Positions 11,761-24,960 are shown, numbered from the stretch's first letter. The stretch: DNA of 64,000 nucleotides from Loxodes magnus (GCA_946699065.1 CAMPDV010000517.1:180751-244750), one strand, 5' to 3'. A program made the numbers and translations. Notes: a model not told the origin generated them from the sequence alone.

Positions 11761-12880
11761 TGATATGAGAGTTGAATTTGTTAAATACTATTGAATATTA
11801 AATCTATTTTGAATAACTAAGAAAGATCTATTATTGAGTTAGATTAAAGGTAGTTAAAAGCAAAATTCTCCCATTAATGAATTATTGTTTGATTTCTTAA
11901 TTAAAGTTAATATTATTTTTTATTAATTAAATTAAATTAAATTAAATAATGTTCGCTTTTCAGCTTAATAAAATAATTTTTATGATATCACTCTCATTCT
12001 GAAACTCTTAGGTCTTCATTATTGTTTTGATTTGATTTTTTTTAGTTTAGTTTCTCTTCTTCTTGTATCTTTGTTCATTCTAAAAATAATTATTTTAAGT
12101 CTTCTTTATTCAAATATTACTAATGGATTTATTTTTCCCTCAATCATTCTAAAATCAAGTTATTTGTTAATGTTTTTGTTTTATGCTAGATAATGTTTTT
12201 TTAATCTTAAGATCAATATCTTCTAGGATTTATTTATTCTTTTTTGTTTCTTAATTTATTAATATTTGATTATATTCTAGAATTTCTTTTAAATTTTTCT
12301 CTATTTTTTATTAGTTTCATTGTTTATTGTATATTTATTATTTCCTTCTTTTCAGATTTATGTTTATGTGTAAATTTTATAATGTTTCTTGTAACTGAAG
12401 ACTGTTTTCTTTTATAATTTATCTGTAATACTAGCAATCAAAGACGTGTTCAAATTTTTCTTATTGCTAACAAATGCATAGTATCTACTCTTAATCAATA
12501 TGTCTTTCTGAGAGATCAGCTCTAAAAAATATTAATTGCATTCTTAGTCTATAAATTAATTTTTATTCTTTTATTAATTCTTTGTTTGTTGTTATATAAG
12601 TAATATTTTAAAATTTAATCTCATTTTTATATCGTCTATAAATTATTTCGGCTGTTTTCATATCTTATATTCTCTATATTGTTTCCTTGAAAATTCTTTT
12701 TTGTATATTTTTGTATTTTTTTTAGATTTCTTTAGTATAATTATTTATGTTATGATCTTTTATTTATTCATTGTTTATTTCATAGTATTTTTCAATTTTT
12801 TTAATGCTTTTTTTATATTTTGAGTTCTATTTTTAACTCTGTTTGAAAATTTATTAGAATTTTGTATCTTATCTACTTTT
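11761..12880. other. AT-rich stretch between two LINE remnants
   Basis: T-rich sequence, possibly the upstream linker of the L3 element on the minus strand, but no motif is recognisable. No gene called. Confidence 0.35.
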
Positions 12881-13560
12881 TTCTTTTTCTTGATAATTTC
12901 TGAATTAATCTTATAAATTTTTGTAGAAATTTAAAAATCTTTATGCTGTTGAATCTTCAAATTTACATCAGTTGAAATCTATATACTATATTTCTTTAAA
13001 TGATGCTTGTGGAATTTTCAAGTATTTTCTTAGGATTTATCTTTGTGCTATTTAGATTTTATTTTTTCATTTTGTTATTCCTAATTGAATACTATATGGG
13101 ATTAATTCCGAGCAGTATTCTAATTTTGGCATTATAAATAATCTGAATAAGTTCTTAAAGTTAATTGGCTATGTTTTGTTATAGTTTTTAAAGAATTAGG
13201 ATTAGAATATAAATATCGATTATTAAAATTTCTTGAAGAGGTTCTCAATCTGAACCTTTCTTCATTAAGTTAGTTTATTTGATATCCTAGGTATTAAATT
13301 TGTTATTTCTATTAAATTTTTTTTCCTAATAGAAAAAGTTCAATCTCTTTGTTCGTTCGTTTCTATTCTTGAGTATTTATATAAATTCGCATTTCTCCGT
13401 GTTAATATTAAGTCTTATTAATTTAAAAATGTTTTCAGTTTCGTTTAGTAAGATTTACATATTTTTTTTATTATTTGATATTAGTATTAAATCATCTGCT
13501 CAAGCAAGCTTAGCATGATAAATTTTTTGAATTTTATGCCCTAGTTTTTCATATTTTTCT
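12880..13560 (-). pseudogene. LINE reverse transcriptase 3' remnant, L2
   Basis: The minus strand starts abruptly within reverse transcriptase: KLAWADDLILIS at 13511-13476, where the Trp before ADD is TGA, followed by a thumb-like segment LEYCSELIPYSIQLG. Motifs before C are missing, so the copy is 5'-truncated, the usual outcome of LINE insertion. Frame changes occur downstream. The same AWADDLILIS motif with TGG for Trp is present in the 30.6-33.9 kb element. Confidence 0.7.
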
Positions 13561-14880
13561 AAATACCTTAATATTTTCAACATATTAATAAAACTCTTTC
13601 TTAAATTTTTTAATCTTAAATTAAAAAATTAAATTATATTTGAAGCTTTAAAACGATTTTACCTTTTTATAAAGTTTATTTTGGATATTTTCTTGTTCAA
13701 TTTATTTTATCAGTAAATCAAATAGTTTTATAAAATCTTTTATAAAAAAGTAGAGATATATTATTTTTCATTTAATTTTTTAATCAATTTTTATAGATAT
13801 TGTTAGATAGAAAATTTTAAGAAAATTATCTAAATATAAATTTTGTATCAGTAATACTAGTTAAATCTAATTTTATTTTATCTAAATAAATTTTGGTTTA
13901 ATTATATAAATTAATATTTTAAGTAATTTTTTCTAATTTTTTTATAATAAACATTTAACATATGATTATAAATAAAAACTATTATAACGTTTCTTTTATA
14001 AATTTGAATATTATTTGTTACTTAAATTTATATTATAAAGCTTAAATAAAAAATAATTAAAATAATTTTTACTATTTATTTATTTTATAAATTTGAATAT
14101 AAAAATTAGTATATTTTCGTAGAATGATAAATTAAATACTAAATTATTTTTATTAACTTTTAAAAAAATTATGTAAATTTAAAATATATTAATTTGCTAT
14201 TTTATATAATTTTAGACTAAATTCTTTATCTTTTAAAAGTCTAATTTTATAAATTTTTTTGCTTATTTAGGTAAAAATTTTGTAATTTCTATAAATTATT
14301 TAATTCTTTACCAGTAAAAAAATTTTGTAAATTAGAATAAAGTTAAAAAATAAATTATTTATTTTTTGTTTAGCAACTAGCAATATGTTTTAATATATAT
14401 ATATTTTTAATAGAAATTCACTATATTGTTATGTTTTACAAAAACCAATAATTTTAATAAACAATTTGGCTATAATTTTTGTATTTTTATAAAGCAATAT
14501 TAGTAAAAATATTATATTTTCAATTTAAATTCTGTTTGGTTTATATTAAAAAAATTTAATTTTATTATAAACGAACATTATTTAATTTAATTTAATTATA
14601 AAAAAGTAATATCATAATTATTTCTAAATTTAGAGCTTATAATAAAAATTGTAGATTTTAAATATATTAATAAAAGTGAAGTTTTAAAATAATTAAATTT
14701 AATGATATTATAGTAATAAATATTGTAAATTAAAAAATGCATTATAATTTAAGTGTTTAATTATAATACTTATATGATAAATTTTTATTTGCTCATAAAA
14801 CTATGATATGCTTAAATATATTATTTCAATAATAAATTAACATTAATATATCTTAAAGTTGCTAACAAATTTTAGAATAT
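13561..14880. other. AT-rich intergenic
   Basis: Extremely AT-rich; no feature seen. Confidence 0.5.
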
Positions 14881-14899
14881 AATAGGAGAGTTCCTAAAA

Positions 14900-15485
14900 T
14901 GATGGAATGTGGTTGTGTTAAGTACTTTCATTGCATTAAATTAATTATAAAGAGTACTAATCTTTAGTTTATAATAAGTACAATAGTTAAGCTATATAGA
15001 GTTGGAAAGTATAAGGGATTTCAATATTCACGAGCATTTATAATACGAAATCCGGAAATTTGAATAAAAGCAGATTTAGCTTATCTAACATAGGATATGG
15101 TTTCTTTTACCAATAAATGTAAAACTTAATTAGCAAATATTAGAAATAATTATTTGAATATTAAAAATGTTTTTGGGAAATTTTAAAATAATTTTTAAAA
15201 AACTTCTATCAAATACAAAAATGCGTGAATGGAACTATCTAAAAGTTATCTAAATATAGAATTATTATTACTTAAAAATTTAATAGAATTTTAGTACTAT
15301 TTATACGATATAAAGCAGAGTAGGTTAGAAATATTTTCTTAGATTATTTTTCTAAGTATAAAAAATAAAGTATGATATAATCACAGGCTAAAGAAAAGTA
15401 GAAAGATATGCTTTACAAAGTCCATGCTCTACTAAGAATGAATCTTTCTTTCTTTATAGACTTGAATTAATTTTCCTTTTAATGT
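14900..15485 (+). pseudogene. LINE reverse transcriptase C-terminal fragment, L6
   Basis: The segment at 15390-15475 reads QAKEKQKDMLYKVH then LLRMNLSFFIDLN. This matches the same region of the 30.6-33.9 kb element (QAKEKYQNRTYKVR...MNL) downstream of its catalytic core. Upstream, matching thumb-like residues can be followed back to about 15300; before that the match is lost. It lies just in front of an intact ORF1-B but in the wrong order to be the same element. Confidence 0.5.
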
Positions 15486-15517
15486 TTTATAACAGAAAAA
15501 AAAAGTAGTTCTAAAAA

Positions 15518-16369
15518 ATGGAAAAAAACCCGGGAATCTAAACCTTGAATTCTAACCTTAAAGATCAATCTTAAGTCTCAGTTAACTAACAAGAACCAAG
15601 AATTCAAAAAAGATAAATCTACTCCTGTTAAGGATTGGGAAATACGGAATTTCCTAGCAAACTGAAAAAGTTTGAGAAACCCCACGAGCAAGACATTATT
15701 TAGCTTTATTCATTAATTGAGAAAATGAATACCGAAATATAGATCCTGAAAGTGGAAAACTTGAATTTTCGGCTTCTTTTGTAAGATAGAAAAAAGGAAG
15801 ATCAAGACTTGGTAAGTAAAGTTTAGTTTTGAATTGAAGTCTCAACTTCCTAATTTGAACTATTAGAAAAAAACATAGAAGCAAATCAATAGAAAATTAA
15901 AGAAGAAATTCGATTACCAATCAAAAAAAACTAACTTCAATCAGAAAAGATGGAAGTTGAAAAAATGTAAAAAGAATAAAAATTTTAATTCAAGCCCTTA
16001 ATAAAACGTTGCTATTGTTGTCAAAAGGCCGGACATTTTTGGAGGTAATCTCCGAAGTGAAGAGTCGTGCTTGAGCAGCATCGTAAATAATTTGGAACAT
16101 CGAGGAGGCTATATTGTAACTACTTTGGAGGTATTTACAGAAAGAAGCTGATATTAGATGATTCAAGTGTGACACTAATCAAACAGGATCTTGGTAATTA
16201 ATAGTAACAGAATAAATAACTTTAAAAGGACAACAATGACCTTAAAATTTGTTTAGAGAAGCTGGAGAAAAATTACAAGAAGATGGAAGAACAATTCTAT
16301 GAGCTTATTGAAGAGAAAGAAGAATTATCTCAGTTTGAAATTGATTCAGATGAAGACATGTACAGTTGA
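15518..16369 (+). CDS. Retroelement ORF1-B, intact (coiled coil, zinc knuckle)
   Basis: A 283-residue frame from ATG (MEKNPGIQTL) to TGA 16367 with no interruption. A Gln/Ser-rich start is followed by a long coiled coil (about residues 57-155, heptads such as LIEKMNTEIQILKVENL). Then comes a knuckle C165-x2-C168-x4-H173-F-W175 whose last Cys is replaced by Ser178, the motif GGIYRKK (about 207-213), and a second acidic coiled coil ending EIDSDEDMYS. The knuckle Trp175 is TGG, while the same position is TGA in copies at 61.7 and 63.8 kb. RNA-binding ORF1 protein inferred by family resemblance. No reverse transcriptase frame follows it within the window. Confidence 0.75.
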
Positions 16370-16680
16370 GTATTGAATATAAAAACTTTTATTGTCTTTA
16401 ATTTGAGGAAACATTTCCTCTAATTAAAGATGACCCTAACCCTTATAGTTAAAATTAAAATTAATATTTTATAACAATGAGGTATTTAAAATTCTACATA
16501 AAATATTACTGAGCCTTAAACTGATCACAGCTCTGATGTAACATTTATTTTTAAAAAACGAAGAACAGTAACCTTAAATATTTTAAGAATTTTAAAATAA
16601 AAATTTAACATTTTCAAATAGATCTAAGGCGCTAGTGACAGCAATCAATATTTAAGTAAAATTTAAAATAAAATAGAATA

Positions 16681-17230
16681 GAAATTTTATTAGGATGCAA
16701 AAGGAAGGATAAACTTTGCCTAACGCACGTATTTATTTTGAAGATTTAAATAATAAGATTGATGAAAAGAAATTTCCAATCTATACATGCACAGAATTAA
16801 ATAAGACAATTATTCGAAAATAATTGTCAGTTTACAAATTAAATACCTTAGTTACAATTTTAGTATGATTTAAATTAAAAGCACTATTAAATAAAACACT
16901 CTGAGATTTAAATTTTGGGAATAAGACATTATTAGCATATTTCTTAATGTGAAGCTCTGTAAGATCTAGTTAAAGAATATAAAGATATCAGGAATGATAA
17001 TTACTCAAACTTTTAACTTATAACCAAAAATTATTTTATTAAAAACTTCACTACAATAAGACAACTTTAATAAATTAGAATTAAATGCTTTCATTCATAG
17101 TTATTTTGAAGAAGAATTTAATTTTTAGAGCGAAATGAGAAACAAATGGAGGAATTATTGGAGCGATTTAGTTTGATAGCAGGTGAATAAAAGATAATTT
17201 AAGGAGATTGAATTAAAATGTTTGGAATGA
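16681..17230 (+). other. Possible coding stretch, unrecognised
   Basis: Two adjoining open frames with protein-like composition, LPNARIYFEDLNNKIDEKK near 16710 and MEELLERFSLIAGE near 17150, connected only by a frame change. GC content is a little above the flanks. No family recognised; it may be a decayed gene. Confidence 0.25.
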
Positions 17231-17486
17231 AAAGTGTAAAAATTGTTAATTACTTATATGAAATATGGTAAAAACATATTAAAATTTATTATATTAATTA
17301 TAAAAAGATAATATTTAAAATACTAGCTTAAAATAATAGAATTGTTTCAAAATATATAAAGATTTATATAAAAATATAAAAATATATAAGATTAGAAAAC
17401 GTTGAAAAGAACTTTGTGACTAAAATTATTTAAACAAGTTAAAAAAATTGAATTTATTTATTATTTTAAGTATATTAGAAAAAGTT

Positions 17487-18980
17487 TTAAAGTTTATTGA
17501 TATCTAGTCCTTTCATTCTAAGGTTTGGATATTGCTCCTATAATTCAATTATCTGGTTTATCATATTTTCAGAGATCTTTTCCCCATTAAAAGTGTTTTC
17601 TTCTATTCCGAATAATTTTAATTTACTTCAAAATTCATAGAATTAACCCTATTCAGTCTTCAAGCTCAACTCTTCGTCTAATTCCAAAAAATTTATCTTT
17701 AACTTTTTTAAACTTTTGTTATTTTAGAAAATATACTAAATACTTTATGTATCAATACTTTAGGTAAAATTAAAACTAAGTGATTTTAAGTTTTAGTATC
17801 TTTAGATTATGATTTAAACTATTTCTAAATCTATTTAATAACAACTATAAAATTTTATTTTTTATAAACTTAATTTACTGTTCTAAAAAAACTCAATAAG
17901 GGTTTCATTATCAACTTAGCAATAATATAATTTTAGGCTTTTTATTTTTAGTTAGTTTTATTCCATATATTTTAATCATTTTTAATACTTATTTTCAGAA
18001 CATTCTATCTTTATATCTTCTAAATTTTAACTGATTTAGAATATTGTAATTAATTGATCTGAGTCTAAATTTCCAATTTAAAGATTCAACTTTCTAAGAT
18101 TTTCTCCTTTTAAACTCAAATAATCTATCAAAAATTACCATCTTAAAATGTTAGAGCCTTAAAATGAAATAGTTTAAAGTTAGCAGTCACTATTAAATTA
18201 TAAATATTATCCAGTCAATTATTCAAGGTTATAATCTAAATGGAATTCTTTTAAATATTATAGTTTATTTATATTTGCAAGATTTTCTTATTTAATATTA
18301 CAATTTTTTGTTTTCAAAATCTGTATATTAGGGCATAGAAATATAACTTCATTAATATAATAATTTCAATATTTTCCTTCCAAATAAATAGTTTTTATTT
18401 TTTATCCATAATGTTGTATTGCTTATTATTATGCATTTTCTTTAATTATTTCTTTTTATTTTCTTAGAATTTCAATAAAATATTACATTATTTCATCTAT
18501 TTTTCTTTCTAATTACTAATTTTTACGGTTATACTATTCAAGTTGCTCAATTTCATAAAGATTTAAAAATAAAGAGATAGATCTATGCTTTTCAATTTTA
18601 CTAAAATTCTATTTAACTATATCCAAAAGTTATAGAGCATATTCTAAGGTTATTTATTCTTATCTTTCTTTATTTTAAAATGATAATTCTTTATTATTTT
18701 GTGCTTTTTTTGGTTTTTTTAAAAGATTATTCGCATTAACTGAACAAATATCGTATTTTACGTTTAATCACTTCTTTTACACTTATTCATTCCTGCTAAT
18801 TTGTTTGAAGTCTAAATAAGAAAAAATAAACTCTAAGATGTAAAGTGGAAGTTAATTGATATGAATCCTATTATCTTATTAACTATTCTAATCTTATATT
18901 AGGCTATTTATTTTCTAATTTAATCCTTCTCCATAGATATATTAATTTTACAGTTCCTAAGACACAAAACTTAGTTCCAT
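17487..18980 (-). CDS. F-box/leucine-rich-repeat protein, copy 3
   Basis: A 497-residue frame from ATG at 18980 (MELSFVSQEL), with F-box (INQLPLYILEFIFSYLDF, RNEQVQKKW) and leucine-rich repeats to the end (EQYPNLRMKGLDINKL). It then meets TAA at 17487-17489. The first in-frame TGA lies hundreds of bases further, while the TAA gives a length equal to the other copies, so TAA termination is likely. The F-box Trp and several LRR-region Trp codons are TGA; one (LRWQFL) is TGG. It is the most diverged of the four copies, yet shows no frameshift. Substrate receptor of an SCF ligase is the inferred role. Confidence 0.8.
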
Positions 18981-20330
18981 TAAAATTTAATAAAAACTGA
19001 AGATAATTAATTTAAATATGAAAATTAATAGTTTTAAAATAATTGGAATAAAGCATTATCATAAATGATCTATATAATTATTAATAATAGGATAATTTAT
19101 AAGTAATTGAATACTTAAATATATAAAAGCTACTTAAATTAATTATATTTTATACATCTAGTTATAAAATAAAACATATTAATACATTTATTTTTTAATA
19201 ATTTAATAAAACATTTAACTAATTAAAATTAAAAAATTATAATAATACTAAAAATTAAATTTATTTTACATTTAACTTTATTTTTTTCATTTTAACAAAA
19301 ATTTTAAAAAGAATTCTGAGTTTCTTTTTTAGATAATATTGATGTTTATATTTTATTTTCCTATCTTTAGAATTAAAAAAAAGAAGAAAAAATTATAATA
19401 AGCAATAATTAAAAAATAAAATATTTTCATAATTTTACTAGCTTAAATATTAAAATGTCATAATATAATTAAGCAGAAAAAGTTTATAATTAACAATAAA
19501 AGAATAATAGTTTTCTTTATAGCTGATAAATAGTTACGATGAATTATAAAAATAGTATATTTTTATAAATATATTTATAATCTTAAAATAATTAAAAATT
19601 TATTATTTACAAAAATAATAAGCCAATTAAATATTTAAATTTATTAAATAATTTTTATATTACTAAAACTAAAATATTTATAATCATCTTATGCTACAAA
19701 ATTGCTTCTTTTAATTAATAAATTTTATTGTCTTATAAAATAATTTATTATATTCTCCTCTCTTGTCTGTAGCCTTGATATATGAGCTTTTAAATATATT
19801 CTTTTGACAGAGTATTCTAAAAGAAAGTAGCATTTAATTAAAAATCTTTATTTGAAGATTCAAATAATTTCTGTACTTTCTGGAAAACTATTTAATACTA
19901 ATTTAATAGTAAAGTAAAAATAGCTAAATATCTAAATTCCCAATTTTTGCAGATTTAATTTCCTTAATTAGTTTAAAAATAAATTCCATTTTATGATTAA
20001 TATATTGTTATCTTCACATTTAAATATAGTATGTTAACTAGGTAATAGCGAAATTATAAATACTTTTGAAAGTTAAAAATAAATTTCTTATTTAATATAA
20101 AATAAAAAATTTTATTAAGTATATTTATTAAACTATTAATATGTTACTAACGTAAATTATTATTATTTTAAGTTAATAAATATACTTTAAGCAATTGCTA
20201 TTCTTTAGAATCTTTCAGTTACTTTCTTTAATTTTTTGCTATTTTCTTTATTTGATATGTTCAGCAAAATTCTTAAGGTTGCTGTTGTATTTATTTACTT
20301 CTTAATAAATAGAAAGAAAGCAAACCTTTA
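18981..20330. other. AT-rich intergenic
   Basis: Very AT-rich sequence; no feature seen. Confidence 0.5.
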
Positions 20331-20339
20331 ATTAATGTC

Positions 20340-20640
20340 ATTGTAGTATGGTCAAGGTAATGGGGAGAAAGATTTTGAGTTGTCTCATTTTATCTTTTAA
20401 CTTTAGAGAAATTCTTTTTTGTTTTCAAGATATTAAAGAAATCATATCTGGACGGTTATTTGGCCTTGTTAGAAGCTTGAAGTTTACGATTATTAAGTAT
20501 GCATTCATTATACATGGTATCCTCTGTTTGCAGGAAAAAAGAAGTATTATACTCTCACTATTTCTTTTGAGAAGACTTCAGAGGGAACAGCATGATAGGA
20601 GTTTAACTATCCCTAAATTCCCCTAGATAATAGTAATCTT
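20340..20640. other. GC-richer patch of unknown nature
   Basis: A 92-codon standard-code frame runs on the plus strand (20348-20626). In the ciliate code the minus strand is also open and gives a Gln-rich product with SFSPLPWPYYNDIN. Neither resembles a family I know. The composition differs sharply from the flanks, so it is probably a decayed gene or element. Confidence 0.25.
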
Positions 20641-21054
20641 AAGCATCGTTAAATATTAATTACTTCCCTACAATTTTTTAATATAATTTATTTTTAAATA
20701 ACTGAGATAATAAAATAAAATTTGAATATATATAAATAGCCAAATCCAGTAACTATTAGCTTTTATTTAGGCAAAATTGGAAAGATAAAAATTATATTTC
20801 TTAAGTTTATTTACCAAAATAAAATTTTGTATCTTTTTTGCAAAATAAATAAAATAATTATATTAATTGATTACTAGTTTAAATTATTTATATCTTATTA
20901 TATTACAATTTAAAATTACTACTATACAGTTAATTTTATATTCTAAAATAATATATTTATTGTCTATTAAAATTTTGATAATCCTAAAGTAATATTTAGT
21001 TGCTTTTTAAGAAAATAGAGAAATTAGGGAAATATTAAAAAATAAATTACCTCT

Positions 21055-21857
21055 CATTTTGTGCTAATGAGCTGAGAAGGATCTGTCTAAAAAATTGTTT
21101 AAGGCTTAGCTCCTCTTGGATATGCCGGTATTCTTTTTAGTTTTTTCTATAGAAATTTCCTCCTTAATAGAATAATCTTGTCGCTTTCTTAATAGTTCTT
21201 CTTCCTCTTTTCGTTTTGTTTCTCCCTTAATTAGTCTGACTTTCTTTGTATAAATTTTTTATATTCCTTGCATTGCCGCTGAAGGAGTCAAGTTGATTTG
21301 CAATAGTAACATTTTTTATCTTGAGTCTTAGTCTTGGTTTATATTCTTTCCGCTTCTTTTGCAGTAAGTAAAAGTTGTTTGCACTGTAGACTCCAGAATC
21401 ATTTCCACACAGGTATTGAAAATTTAAATTTAGCTGCAACTCCAGGAAATTCTATCTTGGATCCTTTTCGATAATTTTTCTCTTAAATAGTATATTTATG
21501 ACTGCATATCTTAGAAATCCACCAGATCCTTTGATATTTGCTCTAACCTTTCCCGAATTAAGGTATTTTCATATCTTAGTGCTTCTGCGGGCTTCTGTAG
21601 TTCTTCAACGTATTCCTGCAAATCTAATTCTTAAAAGTCTTCTTGATAATATTCTGCTTCATGTACCTTTAAATGTCTAACTTTTGAAGGAGATTAGGCT
21701 TTATGAGTCTTTTTTTCAGTGCCATTTATTAGGATTGCTCTGATTAATTTTCGTGCTTTTGTAGCTTGTGAGAGGAGTAATTTCATGAGTTGCTCCGATT
21801 CTTTTTTTTCTTTTTTCTCCTCCTTTTCCCAAAAGCTTTGTGAAGATGATCAACCAT
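21055..21857 (-). pseudogene. Retroelement ORF1-C copy, degraded
   Basis: From ATG 21857 the minus strand gives a Lys/Arg-rich start, then CYYCKSTWLLQRQCKEYKKF near 21290-21230. This is a zinc knuckle of the same type as at 61.67 kb (CYYCNSIEHLWRRCKEF), but its His is replaced by Leu. Frames change between the coiled-coil part (YEAEYYQEDFQELDLQEY in another phase) and the knuckle, so the copy is defective. Confidence 0.6.
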
Positions 21858-22195
21858 TTTATAAAATATTTATTTTAAAATAGAGAAATAAAAAGTTAAA
21901 AAGTAAATGAGGCATTTTCTTGTTACTATTAATATTCTACTAAAATGAAAATTCTAAATAGAGAGTTAATAATTAATAAAGGAAATACTAGAATGTATTA
22001 TCTAATTATTTATTGAAATAGCTTTAAATAAATCTAAAATTAAACTAATTTAATTAGTCTTAAGATATATCCTTTTAATTATATTGTCCTTACTATCTGT
22101 TATTTATATAATTTAATCCACTTAAGAAATAATTCAACTATAATCTGAATCCTAATTAACAATAATATACTTTTATTTAAATTTTCTCTTTATAG

Positions 22196-22741
22196 GCTGA
22201 GAACAAAAAACTATAAGATGTAGTATATCAATTAATATAGCAATTAAGGAGTCCAGATTAAAAGTTAGCTAACTTTAAAGTAATAATAAAGTTCCTAACA
22301 CAGTATTGAGCCTAAAAGCTTCTACACATTAATTTAATTAAGAAATTCAAAGAAACAGAAAATAAATATATAACTATCTATAAATCTAAATATAATAAAC
22401 CATTAAAATATAAGAATAAAACAATGCATAATTCAATGGATATTTAATTAAAATATTTATCAAACATAGTAAACTTGATAATTAATCAAGAATTAAAAAG
22501 AAGACCAATTATGTGATGAGTGTATAGAAGGTTACAGCATACAAAAAATACTACAGGAAATATAAAAATAATTAAAAAGCGAAAGCATAAAATTTTGAAA
22601 AAGTTTAACCAAAATTTATTTTATGCTCGAAGGTAATTTATATAGGAATAAATTTTAAAGCCAACAAAGAAGGTCCCTCATTTAAAAACAGCCAATTACT
22701 TTAATAAAATAAGATTGGTACTTTATTTATAAAAAAATTGA
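22196..22741 (+). CDS. Unrecognised open frame, probably an exon or fragment
   Basis: A single frame of 181 codons stays open from 22196 to TGA 22739. It starts AENKKLQDVVYQLIQQL and includes a Trp pair written TGATGA (PIMWWVYRR). The product is basic, with a leucine-rich helical start. The frame begins after TTTATAG, which would fit a 3' splice site, and no ATG lies at its start. I recognise no family; it could be a host exon or an element fragment. Confidence 0.35.
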
Positions 22742-23127
22742 AAATTAATCAAAAATAATCAAGATTTATGATAGAGAAAACCTAAAATATTTTAACTTAA
22801 TATTTTTATTTAACGTTAAACTTTCATTTTGTGTTAACCTAATAAAGTAGACAGTCATGTTAATTAATTATTATAATTATGAGATGAAGATGGATCAGTT
22901 TTATAATATTGATTTAAGTGACGAAAAAATTACCAGTACATTTTAATATATTTGGTAAACATGATAATAACTAAATAAAATCTATATTTTATAGAGATTT
23001 AGTCCTAAGAATTAACAAAATGACCACATTTAACATTTATGCTAAACAATTTTAAAATTCGTCTTAGTTTCCAGAAATAACTTATTCAAAACTTAATAAG
23101 CATTACGTAAAAGAAATTAATAGTTTA

Positions 23128-23475
23128 AATAAAATGAGAACTCAATAATTGAAAAGATGGTGGGAGCTGAGAATGACCTTCGTGACAACACTTTCTGGTT
23201 TTATGGCTAGGAACAAGTTCCTTTCCTGTCGCTGAGAAAGTCCCTGGTCAGAGTCATTTTCTGAAGGGAACACTGTCTTTGAGATTATCCGCTCTTGGTA
23301 GGGGCTTGAAGCCTGGCTGTTCATAACGATGGAGCTCCCTGGCAGCTGTGTCTGGAGCACAACAGGATATCCCCGTTATTCCATAAAAAGAGAGCGTCGG
23401 GTCGTACAATCGGAAAGGAGTTTCCGGTCCAAAAACATTTTTAGTTAAAATTAATTAATAAAATGAGAACTCAAT
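23128..23475 (-). mobile_element. SINE-like element R1, copy b, with target-site duplication
   Basis: The inverted counterpart of 5120-5426. The unit spans 23147-23456 and is bracketed by a perfect 19-bp repeat, AATAAAATGAGAACTCAAT, at 23128-23146 and 23457-23475. It differs from copy a by scattered substitutions, mostly transitions, and one inserted base. The different duplications show two independent insertions. Non-coding by the same argument as copy a. Confidence 0.85.
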
Positions 23476-24090
23476 TTTGCAATTTTCGGAAGAAATTATG
23501 AGATTGTCATTTATCTTTTAGCAATCCTAAATGTAAATGCGGATAATACAGCATGTATGAACTTATTGTTATATATATGCATTATAAAAACTTAAAGGAA
23601 TAATTTTAATATCAGGTTGGAAATAATTATTTAAAAAGATTTATATTTTTTGCTTAGATATATTTAAAATAATTCCCTAAAATATGCATGAGACATTTCA
23701 TATCTTTAGGCTAAAATTTATTATAGAATAATGCTATCTTTCTTAGTTTATCTCTTGGATGTATTGTATGAGAAAGAAAGAGTAGGATTCAAGTAAAAAT
23801 AAACTGAAAAAGAGAGAATGCAGATTTTTATAAAAGTTTTAAAATGTTTTCGATTGAAAAAGCTTTTTTATATAAAAGATGTCCATAAATTCTTAAAGTT
23901 AAAAATATTTACTAATTTATTATTTTAGATAGCAAAAATTCAATTTTATTTCAAGCTTATTAAAAGAATGTATTAGATAAATGGTAACTCAATAACTGAT
24001 TTTAGAATAGAAAGAAAGGAATATTAAAAAATCAAAACAATAATAAATTAAGTTATAAAATTTTTAAGCATAGAAGCAATAGCCCGTATG
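23476..24090. other. AT-rich stretch
   Basis: No feature recognised; possibly the upstream part of the LINE fragment that follows. Confidence 0.35.
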
Positions 24091-24340
24091 TAGGATGTGA
24101 TAACTTGCTCCAAAAATAGAAGTCAATGGCTACACCATTTTGCTATGGATCTACTTAACTACCTGAGAAGCAAAAAATTCAGAAAAAAGGAAATTTGCTA
24201 TTTGCTTAAACTAAGAACTAAATATAGTGGTGCTGCAGAGACACTAAAAGTAACACTTATTAGAAAAAATATGTGCAGTTTATGTAAAAATTGTATAGAC
24301 GGACGATTTCCACATAAATGAGGCTTTTGGATGAAATCAG
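24091..24340 (+). pseudogene. Probable LINE C-terminal fragment, L5
   Basis: A frame reading LLKLRTKYSGAAETLKVTL, then MCSLCKNCIDGRFPHKWGF. An RTG-like segment followed by a Cys-x2-Cys cluster and His is the usual layout of the zinc region behind LINE reverse transcriptases. No catalytic motif is present. Trp occurs as TGG (SQWLHHF) and TGA (HKWGF). Assignment is by layout only. Confidence 0.4.
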
Positions 24341-24783
24341 CGAGAAATGAGATATATTAATTTGAAAATTAAATGAAACGAAACTCAATAATAATAGAGT
24401 AAATATAATAATTAATAAAATAAATTTAACCAAATAAAAGAGGGAATCATTATTTTTTTAAACTGAGATCAATCATTAAAAGTGAATTAAAAAACCTTAA
24501 TGGGTGATAGCATTATAGATTTTTTTAAAACAAGTAAAAAGAAAGATAGATAAAAAAACAAAAATCTCTTTTTCCGCCAAATTTATAAGATTAATAATTA
24601 TTAGATATAACAGAAGAGGAATTAAAAGCAGCAGAAGAACATCAGAGATACTAAGTAATTAAAAATATTTTTAGAATTTACTGAAAGTTAAATACGGTTT
24701 CTTCTTTCAGTCGTAGTGATCTAATTAATAATTTTCACGTTAATTTAATTAATTAATTTATAAGATAAAATAAAATAAAATGG

Positions 24784-24960
24784 TACCTAAGAAATAACAG
24801 ACCTCTCTCAATTATTAAATAAAAAAATAAGAACATAATCTAACTTTTGAATTAATTATCTTATTAAGATGAAGGAAAATAATCTTAGGAATCTTTTGCA
24901 TAATGAAAGCATTAAAGAACATTTAATCTACAATAAGAATAAAAAAAACAATTATTAAAA
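24784..24960 (+). repeat. ORF1-A 5' fragment
   Basis: Starts ATGGTACCTAAGAAATAACA, which parallels the ORF1-A start ATGGCTTCTAAGAAATAACA at 4102 and 25190, and then loses similarity within about 150 bp. A truncated or strongly diverged relative. Confidence 0.4.
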
